From Bacteroidales bacterium H4 (GTDB lineage: Bacteria > Bacteroidota > Bacteroidia > Bacteroidales > Muribaculaceae): a DNA stretch of 38,097 nt. The stretch is taken from contig DAAP01000041.1 of NCBI GenBank assembly GCA_001701165.1, positions 1 through 38,097 on the forward strand. Reading direction: 5' to 3'. Both the position numbers and the translations under genes were made by a program. The notes beneath the pieces are model-generated. The model did no database searches. It saw only the letters and a program-made list of their open reading frames with translations, and had not been told where the DNA came from. Of this stretch, positions 32,344 to 38,097 are shown piece after piece; position 1 is the first letter of the stretch, and each line of letters starts with the position of its first letter.

Positions 32344-35300
32344 ATGCCACAGACCGTATATTACGTACAGTTAGATGACGACTTCTTCGGGCCTTTTGCA
32401 CTCGAAACCGTCATGGGTACGCACCTCACGCCCGACGTGCTTGTGCTATCCTCCGACACCAACGAGTGGAGGCCGGCGGGCGAGTACCCCGAACTGGCGG
32501 ACTCGTTGGACCTGTCTCTCAACGAGTCCGAGACCGAGGACGCGCCCATCCACGAGCCTGCCGAGGACATCTCCGGCGCGACCCCGTCATTCGACGCCCA
32601 CACGACATTCTATATCCGCCGGGGCGGTTCGCCCTACGGACCATACACATTGCAGGCGCTGTCCGGCACCGGCATCACGGAAGAGACACATGTCAGCGTG
32701 GACGGAATGTCCACATGGGTGTATGCCCGCCAAATCCCCGGGCTGCTTTCGACTATTGCCGCGATGCGCAGCCGTGCCGACGAAACACGCGAACCGGAGG
32801 AAACCACCGAAACAGCCGCCGAGACAAATATGCCGCCGCTGGCTAGGATTACACAGCTGCTCAACGAGATACACGCTGTAGGCGCCGAGGGCGAATGCCG
32901 CTATAAGCGTGTGTTTGCCAGCAAAGGCGAGGAGCGCGACTTCCTGATGGAGGAATATTCCGAGAAATTTGACCGCCTTTTGGCTCTTGTGCGCCAGACT
33001 GAGGAAATCTGCTCCGGCGGCGCATTGTCCTCCCGCGCAACATTCCTCATTACCGAAACCGCCAACAAGTCAGGCGAGGCACTCAACAGCCGCTATGCAT
33101 CCATGCTTGAGGCGGACGAGGGCGTTGATGCAGGAGCCTTGCCCGTGGGTCGCACGGCATACAGCTTTGAGCCTCCGTTGGCCGGGATTACGCTCGAACG
33201 CATGGACTTCTTGGAACTTCCCGGAGGCAAAAACCTGTGTGTCACCTATACTAAAGACGGAATGCCGCAGGCCATGGCGTTTGTCAATACGGTCATAGGC
33301 AGGCTGTACGAGTACAACCCGGCACGCTCCGTCATTGCCGAAGTCATAGACACTGAGTATTTTACCGGGCTGGACGACGTGTTCAAACTGCTCAAGCGCG
33401 ACCTGTACAGAATCCACTGCCGCCCCGAGGAAATCCGCAACCTGCTTGCTTCCTTGCAGAAACGCGCAGGTACAATCATGCGCAACCTCCTTACAAAAAA
33501 AGGCGCCACCTTGCGCTCATACAACAGGAGCCACGAGGGCAGCGAGCCTTATATCGTCCTTGTCGTCAAGAACTTCCCCAAAGGGCTGTCCTCGGATAAC
33601 CTCGAAATGCTCGGACGACTGGCCAAGGTAGGCCCACAGACAGGCATATACCTTGTGCTGCTGGCAGACAGCGCGGCTTTGTCCGAACTGTCCGGGCGTG
33701 ATGCCGAAGCTTTTGACATGCAAGAGTATATAGGTGCGGCAGCCCACTTTGACTTCAAGGCCGAGAGTGATTATATGTCCTCGCTGCTGGGTCAGGAAAC
33801 TGGCGGACAGGGCGGACCGGCGTCACTTACACGCTACGACAGCCTCGACGATGACCGGCTCAGACAGGTCGTGGCCAGTGTAAACGCCAAATGCGAGCTT
33901 AGGGAAGACGTGGTTGTGTCTATCGGCGACTATATGCCCTCCGAGGATAAATGGTGGAAAGGCGACAGCGCCCGCCAAATCGAGATACCCTTCGGCGTAA
34001 GCACCGACCTCGAAGTCAAATCGCTGAAAATTACGCAGGAAAGCGGACAGAATACCGCGATTGTCATTGGCATACCTGGCTCGGGCAAAAGCGTGTTCCT
34101 GCACTCGCTGATATGCAGCGCCGCACTACGGTACTCGCCCGACGAGCTGGGAATGTACCTGATAGACTTCTCCGGCGTCGAGTTCAACTCGTATGCCGTT
34201 GGCTGCCTGCCACATGCGCGTGTCATAGCCCCCGAAGCCGAGCGCGAGTTCGGACTGAGCATCCTCAACGAACTTGTCGAAGAAGGCGCACGCCGCATGG
34301 AACTGTGCCGCAACTATAATGTCAGCAACATCGTTGACCTGAAAAATGCCGCGCCCGGCGTCAAAGTCCCACGCATACTCGTAATCATAGACGAGTTCCA
34401 AAAACTCTTTGAAATCGAGAACGACCAAATCTCACGGGAGGCCAACTCGAAGATACACACCATCATACAAGAATTCCGCAAATTCGGCATCAACCTGGTG
34501 CTGGCCACGCAGAAGCTGCCCTCCGGGTCGTTCCTTCCGCGAGACCTCATCGCCAACCGCGTGGTATTCAAGAGCTCTCCGGCAGACTTCTCATCGCTGA
34601 TAAGCCTCGATGCCGGCGAGGGAATGCCGCGTCTGCGCACCGGCCAGTGCGTCTACAACTCCGAGTCCGGCGCCCCGTACGACAACAACATCGTCCAAGG
34701 CTTCTTCGTTTCCAAAAAAGACATAGACGATATACTTGCACGCCTTGGCGACTTTGCCAAAGCCCGCACATACGCGGGCGGGCAGATGAAGGTCTTCCGC
34801 TCGGCGGAACAGCCGGAATTTATCCGCCGCCGCGTGCAGCCGGGAGACGCCGGAATGCGGCGTCCCGGAAGCCGTATCCCTATATACCTTGGCGAGAGCA
34901 TCTCCGTCAGCGAATATGACGTCAATGCCGGTCTTGCACCCGAAACGGCAAACAACATACTGGTTGTCGGCGGCGAGCAGGAAGTGGCCGAGGCGATATG
35001 CTACCACTCGGTGCTGTCGGCATCCACGTGCCACGAAGCCGGCGAGGCTACGCTCGTGGTGGTCAGCGGTATGCGCCCCGACAACGAGCTGGCCTCCGTG
35101 ATACTGCCCACGCTGGAGGCTCTGCCCTTCGACCACTACTTCCCGGCCACGGCGGAAGATGTCGAAAAGACCCTTGCGGCTGTCAAGGAAACCATCGACA
35201 ACCGCCGCCAGTCCAACGGGCCTATTCCGGGCAATGTCTATATCGCCGTATTCGACTTCCAGAACTGCCGCGCCTTTGACCGCGACACCTCCGGACGCAT

Positions 35301-35604
35301 CGAAAAACCGTCGTCGCAGGCCGCGCTGCTCGAGTACGTCCTCCGCAACGGCCCGTCCGTGGGTGTCTTCACGATATTGCAGACAGACAACCTCGAGAGC
35401 CTCGGGCGCGTCGGGTCGGTACTCTCCGCGTTCAACTACCGCGTGGCCTTGCAGATGTCCGAGGGCGACTCCAACAAGGTCGTCGGCTCGTCCGCTGCCA
35501 ACAAGCTCTTTGTGTTCAACCGCCCGGCCTCGCGCTTCCGCGCCTACCTGCGCGACAACAACCGCAACCTCACAATCAAGTTCAAACCATATAAGATAAG
35601 CTGA
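32344..35604 (+). CDS. FtsK/SpoIIIE-type ATPase with two N-terminal GYF_2-like domains (EccC/EssC-like)
   Basis: Protein of 1086 aa. Residues 4-53 (VYYVQLDDDFFGPFALETV ... PDVLVLSSDTNEWRPAGEYPEL) and 88-137 (FYIRRGGSPYGPYTLQAL ... GMSTWVYARQIPGL) look like tandem GYF_2 domains. Residues about 280-480 look like a degenerate ATPase module. Residues about 545-800 are a canonical FtsK/SpoIIIE module: Walker A GIPGSGKS (576-583), LIDFSGVEF and CLPHARV as in type VII EccC proteins, Walker B RILVIIDEF (Asp683-Glu684), and ATQKLPSGS. Residues about 850-1080 form a third module with decayed Walker A (VVGGEQEVAEA) and B (VYIAVFDFQN). Three modules with one clearly catalytic resemble EccC/EssC. No membrane helix is seen. 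It is the likely motor of the operon; a DNA pump is less likely, as no gamma domain or relaxase is present. Confidence 0.9.
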   Translation: MPQTVYYVQLDDDFFGPFALETVMGTHLTPDVLVLSSDTNEWRPAGEYPELADSLDLSLNESETEDAPIHEPAEDISGATPSFDAHTTFYIRRGGSPYGPYTLQALSGTGITEETHVSVDGMSTWVYARQIPGLLSTIAAMRSRADETREPEETTETAAETNMPPLARITQLLNEIHAVGAEGECRYKRVFASKGEERDFLMEEYSEKFDRLLALVRQTEEICSGGALSSRATFLITETANKSGEALNSRYASMLEADEGVDAGALPVGRTAYSFEPPLAGITLERMDFLELPGGKNLCVTYTKDGMPQAMAFVNTVIGRLYEYNPARSVIAEVIDTEYFTGLDDVFKLLKRDLYRIHCRPEEIRNLLASLQKRAGTIMRNLLTKKGATLRSYNRSHEGSEPYIVLVVKNFPKGLSSDNLEMLGRLAKVGPQTGIYLVLLADSAALSELSGRDAEAFDMQEYIGAAAHFDFKAESDYMSSLLGQETGGQGGPASLTRYDSLDDDRLRQVVASVNAKCELREDVVVSIGDYMPSEDKWWKGDSARQIEIPFGVSTDLEVKSLKITQESGQNTAIVIGIPGSGKSVFLHSLICSAALRYSPDELGMYLIDFSGVEFNSYAVGCLPHARVIAPEAEREFGLSILNELVEEGARRMELCRNYNVSNIVDLKNAAPGVKVPRILVIIDEFQKLFEIENDQISREANSKIHTIIQEFRKFGINLVLATQKLPSGSFLPRDLIANRVVFKSSPADFSSLISLDAGEGMPRLRTGQCVYNSESGAPYDNNIVQGFFVSKKDIDDILARLGDFAKARTYAGGQMKVFRSAEQPEFIRRRVQPGDAGMRRPGSRIPIYLGESISVSEYDVNAGLAPETANNILVVGGEQEVAEAICYHSVLSASTCHEAGEATLVVVSGMRPDNELASVILPTLEALPFDHYFPATAEDVEKTLAAVKETIDNRRQSNGPIPGNVYIAVFDFQNCRAFDRDTSGRIEKPSSQAALLEYVLRNGPSVGVFTILQTDNLESLGRVGSVLSAFNYRVALQMSEGDSNKVVGSSAANKLFVFNRPASRFRAYLRDNNRNLTIKFKPYKIS

Positions 35605-35606
35605 AT

Positions 35607-35879
35607 ATGCCCGGAATGATCAATGACCCCGAAGCAATCCAGAAGTTCCGCTACCAGTTGGTAGACCTTGTGGACGCGCTGCGCAAGCAGCTCAAGCGCA
35701 CCGACGAGGCGATGGAAACCGTGGCCTCGTCGTGGAAAGATGCACAGTTCGCGAAGTACAGGGACGAGTTTGCCAAAGACCGCGACGCCTTTGAACCGCT
35801 GTGCCGCGACATCGACGAGTTCGAGGCCGGGCCGCTGGCCGAGTTGCAGTCTATTCTCGAACAATACAACGACCTATAA
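35607..35879 (+). CDS. Small helical WXG100-like protein (W-x-D type) 1
   Basis: Protein of 90 aa, predicted almost wholly helical, without signal peptide. WKD at residues 43-45 sits at the middle between two amphipathic helices, exactly where WXG100 proteins (EsxA type) carry W-x-G. The following WKDAQFAKYRDEF aligns with the two other small proteins of the operon. It starts 2 bp after the ATPase; Met4 at 35616 is an alternative start. A secreted or structural partner of the ATPase is the natural inference. Confidence 0.82.
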   Translation: MPGMINDPEAIQKFRYQLVDLVDALRKQLKRTDEAMETVASSWKDAQFAKYRDEFAKDRDAFEPLCRDIDEFEAGPLAELQSILEQYNDL

Positions 35880-35882
35880 GCC

Positions 35883-36182
35883 ATGTCTACATCGCTATCA
35901 CATACCGAAGTAACCTCGCAGTCGCTCATCCAGCTACAGGGCGAGCTGCGCTCCATGTCCGCAATCCTCGGCGAACTTTACGACGTCCTCTGGGGCAACC
36001 TCAACGCCCTCGGCGAGGAATGGACGGACGAGAAAATGGAAGAATTCAGTGACGAGTTCAAGGGTTGCCGCGAAACCATCATCGAATTGTCCGAGAAATA
36101 CAAACAATGGGCTGACACCTATCTGCCGCCGCGTATCGAGGAAGTCATCCGCTACGAGAAAGCCTCGACAGGCATACGCTGA
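35883..36182 (+). CDS. Small helical WXG100-like protein (W-x-D type) 2
   Basis: Protein of 99 aa, helical, no signal peptide. WTD at residues 47-49 lies between two long helices; WTDEKMEEFSDEF matches the first protein at W, D, aromatic and D-E-F positions. Length and motif position fit the WXG100 family, with Asp in place of Gly. It begins 3 bp after the first small gene. The pair may form a heterodimer, as EsxA/EsxB do. Confidence 0.82.
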   Translation: MSTSLSHTEVTSQSLIQLQGELRSMSAILGELYDVLWGNLNALGEEWTDEKMEEFSDEFKGCRETIIELSEKYKQWADTYLPPRIEEVIRYEKASTGIR

Positions 36183-36194
36183 CACACACGCAAT

Positions 36195-37022
36195 ATGCTC
36201 ACTGAATTTCCACAACCCATCAAGGCGCAGGGCGCGTACATCGCCGACCACCGCTCGCTGGTGGAGCTGGGCAACGCCATCGAGTACACGGGCGACTCGG
36301 TGCGCAAGCTCCGCGAGGCCGTAGACGGCTTCTTCGCCGGCGTCGAGCGCTCGATGGACGATATCATCGACGCCTTCGAGAAACAGGCCGAAGAAACGCG
36401 CAAGCAGCTCGACGCGGCCGACAGCGCGTTGTCCGCCTGCCTCAACTCGCAACGCTATGACGAGGAAAAGCGCGAGTACCGCCCATCGTGCCGGTGCGAG
36501 GAGCGCGATGTCGCCCGTGCGCAGAAAAAGGTTGACGAAATCGAGCGCAAGATTGGGCGGCTTCGTGCAATCAAGGACGAGGTGGAGTACGAGCTGGGCA
36601 TCTACCGCGAGCCCTTCGGCTTCACTCCCGGCGGCGGCGACGGCCTGTTGCGGCGGCTTGACGAGCAAGTCACCCGGTATGCGGGCGAGAAGATGCAGCG
36701 CATCCTGGAAGTCGTCGAGCAGTACCTGCGCGTCAACGTCCGCGACATCTCCTCGCCGCACGTCGTCTCCGACGAGCCGGAGGATGCGACCATGGCCGAA
36801 TTCAGCCCGTCGGAGCAGCGCAAGGCCGACAAATTCCGCGAAGGCATCGAGCACCTGAACGAATTGCAGCGCAATGATAATTACGGTGGCCGTGCCTTGG
36901 CGCAGCCCACCGGTGTGGTGCTGTGTCCGCGATGTCACCGCCCCTACCCGGTGGCGTGCATCTGCGCCAACGAGCGCGAGCGTCCCACTATCTTTAACTA
37001 CGACCTATCACAATCAAGATGA
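36195..37022 (+). CDS. Coiled-coil protein with C-terminal cysteine cluster
   Basis: Protein of 275 aa without signal peptide or membrane helix. The first 140 residues are mostly helix with likely coiled coil; CRC (99-101) interrupts them. A second helical region (about 150-225) follows a Gly-rich turn (GFTPGGGDG). At the C-terminus C244-x2-C247-x7-C255-x-C257 (CPRCHRPYPVACIC) looks like a zinc ribbon. No family is recognised. The gene starts 12 bp after the second W-x-D gene and overlaps the third by 4 bp (ATGA), so it is a component of the same system, perhaps a scaffold or substrate carrier; the role is not known. Confidence 0.8.
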   Translation: MLTEFPQPIKAQGAYIADHRSLVELGNAIEYTGDSVRKLREAVDGFFAGVERSMDDIIDAFEKQAEETRKQLDAADSALSACLNSQRYDEEKREYRPSCRCEERDVARAQKKVDEIERKIGRLRAIKDEVEYELGIYREPFGFTPGGGDGLLRRLDEQVTRYAGEKMQRILEVVEQYLRVNVRDISSPHVVSDEPEDATMAEFSPSEQRKADKFREGIEHLNELQRNDNYGGRALAQPTGVVLCPRCHRPYPVACICANERERPTIFNYDLSQSR

Positions 37023-37423
37023 AGTATATTCCCGACTATGCCATACAGGTGACCGAACTGATGCACCAGCTCGAGGCACAGGCCGCCCAGACTGCCGCAG
37101 ACTGGAGCGACACCAAGCGCTGCGAGTATTATGCCGACTATGTAGAGCCGTATCTCAAGGACTTGGACACATACATCCACGGCGGCTCCGACATGAAAGG
37201 CCGGGGACTCAACGACCTGCTGCAATTTGTGGCGGACAAGGTTGGCGAGTTCGAATACGAGTCCGGGATGTCAGTGGATGCCAACGGCTACCTGCCGGAA
37301 AGCGCCCCGGTGCACCTGCCGGGGGCACGTGCCTACTGGGAGGAAGATTACGACCTTGACAGCCCCGGAACGTATTCGCCTACAAACTTGAAAGATATGC
37401 TTAAAAAACGCAATAATGAATAG
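37019..37423 (+). CDS. W-x-D helical protein 3 with extra C-terminal region
   Basis: Protein of 134 aa. WSD at residues 29-31 is followed by DTKRCEYYADYV, matching the two W-x-D proteins upstream. The N-terminal helix is shorter than in those, and after a Gly-rich turn (HGGSDMKGRG) there is a further helix and an acidic, Pro-containing tail. This may be a WXG100-like domain fused to a tail, as in longer ESX substrates. It overlaps the gene before it by 4 bp and the gene after it by 8 bp. Confidence 0.8.
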   Translation: MKYIPDYAIQVTELMHQLEAQAAQTAADWSDTKRCEYYADYVEPYLKDLDTYIHGGSDMKGRGLNDLLQFVADKVGEFEYESGMSVDANGYLPESAPVHLPGARAYWEEDYDLDSPGTYSPTNLKDMLKKRNNE

Positions 37424-37901
37424 CAAAGAGAACTATAGAGTAAATGACGACGGCTCGGTGACTTTCACCGGAGGTAATGATGACCATGCGGATACCATCG
37501 CAGATATCTTTCGTGTCGAGTTTGCCAATGGAGGGATTTTCGCCGGACTGCGTATGTACAACCGCGCTGTCAAGTATGCCAAGAATGCCGGAATTGCTAA
37601 TCCCCGGCTGCTTGTCGAGAAGCTGATGCTCGGAGAATATCCGAACTGCTTCAAGACGGTCAGGTCCGCACGCCGCATGAAGTGGTACATCATCGCAAGT
37701 GTGTTTTTCGTAATACTTACGATATCTGGTCTTATATTAGTCGGAGATAATCCTGATAAAACCGAGTGTTGGTGGCTTTTGCTCCCAAGTGCCTTCTTGA
37801 CCGCATTGTTTGTGAAACTTGCATTGATGGAGCGAGCCAAGATACGGAATATGCTCACAAAGGCTGTTGAGATGCGCCAAAAAATATGGGAGAAACTATA
37901 A
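37416..37901 (+). CDS. Two-helix membrane protein of the operon
   Basis: Protein of 161 aa. Residues 1-85 are soluble with no known domain; two transmembrane helices follow at about 90-110 (YIIASVFFVILTISGLILVG) and 118-137, joined by a short loop, and the C-terminus is basic-helical. No family is recognised. It overlaps the third W-x-D gene by 8 bp. As the ATPase lacks membrane helices, this protein and the GYF membrane protein are candidates for its membrane anchor or channel. Confidence 0.8.
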   Translation: MNSKENYRVNDDGSVTFTGGNDDHADTIADIFRVEFANGGIFAGLRMYNRAVKYAKNAGIANPRLLVEKLMLGEYPNCFKTVRSARRMKWYIIASVFFVILTISGLILVGDNPDKTECWWLLLPSAFLTALFVKLALMERAKIRNMLTKAVEMRQKIWEKL

Positions 37902-37910
37902 ATAACATAT

Positions 37911-37941
37911 TATTAACCAATACACCTATATATTAACCAAT
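37911..37941 (+). repeat. Direct repeat TATTAACCAAT
   Basis: The 11-mer TATTAACCAAT occurs at 37911-37921 and again at 37931-37941, in the AT-rich gap before the last gene; the second copy overlaps its ATG. Two copies only, so it may be chance or a binding site. Confidence 0.5.
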
Positions 37942-38097
37942 GGAACAAATTGTAAAGGTACCTTATGGAATGTTTGCTGGCGAAGACGCCGCAGCAAGGA
38001 AACGGGCCGAAATTCGTGACAATCTTAAAAATCAACAACCTATAAAGCTTAAGCCTGGTGGCAATGCGATGGACACGTCTGGCGAGGTCACAATGAA
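37940..38097 (+). CDS. Partial open frame running off the right edge
   Basis: An ATG at 37940 opens a frame with 52 codons and no stop to the window end (MEQIVKVPYGMFAGEDAARK ...). The visible part is polar and has no recognised domain. It follows the two-helix protein by 38 bp on the same strand and may be the next operon member. Product unknown. Confidence 0.6.
   Translation, partial: MEQIVKVPYGMFAGEDAAARKRAEIRDNLKNQQPIKLKPGGNAMDTSGEVTM

Noticed and set aside
32344..35604. Chromosomal FtsK or conjugative DNA pump
   Set aside because: There is no gamma DNA-binding domain, no membrane domain and no relaxase or integrase nearby; the small W-x-D genes and three-module layout fit the type VII motor better.

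Overview
The window looks like a chromosome segment from a member of the Bacteroidota, most likely order Bacteroidales. Three things point there. Promoters fit the Bacteroidota consensus (TTTG, 19-20 nt, TAnnTTTG) several times. The str, S10, spc and alpha ribosomal operons are fused without tuf and without adk between secY and map. The surface protein is BspA-like. The family within the order cannot be fixed from this sequence alone; a Muribaculaceae-like gut genome would fit.

Layout. Positions 1-2850 hold a minus-strand BspA-like leucine-rich-repeat surface protein with its terminator and an unusually long, structured leader. Positions 2.8-4.7 kb hold rpsA (ribosomal protein S1) on the minus strand. 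Positions 4.8-6.0 kb hold a membrane acyltransferase, transcribed divergently. Positions 6.1-25.8 kb hold the ribosomal super-operon: rpsL, rpsG, fusA, rpsJ, rplC, rplD, rplW, rplB, rpsS, rplV, rpsC, rplP, rpmC, rpsQ, rplN, rplX, rplE, rpsN, rpsH, rplF, rplR, rpsE, rpmD, rplO, secY, map, infA, rpmJ, rpsM, rpsK, rpsD, rpoA, rplQ. It starts at a consensus promoter and ends at a strong intrinsic terminator. Several intercistronic gaps contain GC-rich hairpins. Positions 25.9-31.2 kb hold housekeeping genes: purB, a small exported protein, a cytidylate-kinase-like protein, a secreted esterase, recF, a DUF721/DciA-like gene, and a coiled-coil lipoprotein.

The most interesting part is 31.25 kb to the right edge. 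A consensus promoter precedes a tightly packed operon centred on a 1086-residue FtsK/SpoIIIE-type ATPase. Its architecture resembles the motor of type VII (ESX/Ess) secretion: two N-terminal small domains, a degenerate ATPase module, a canonical module and a second degenerate module. The two N-terminal domains look like GYF_2 domains rather than the FHA domains of Firmicute EssC, and no membrane segment is visible in the chain. Around it lie a GYF-domain membrane protein whose frame is broken at an 11-C tract, a small PH-like protein, three small helical proteins that share a W-x-D signature placed like the WXG of WXG100 proteins, a coiled-coil protein with a C-terminal cysteine cluster, and a two-helix membrane protein. 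A further gene runs off the window. I propose this as a candidate type VII-like system of Bacteroidota. No effector is recognisable inside the window, so the function is inferred from architecture and gene order only.
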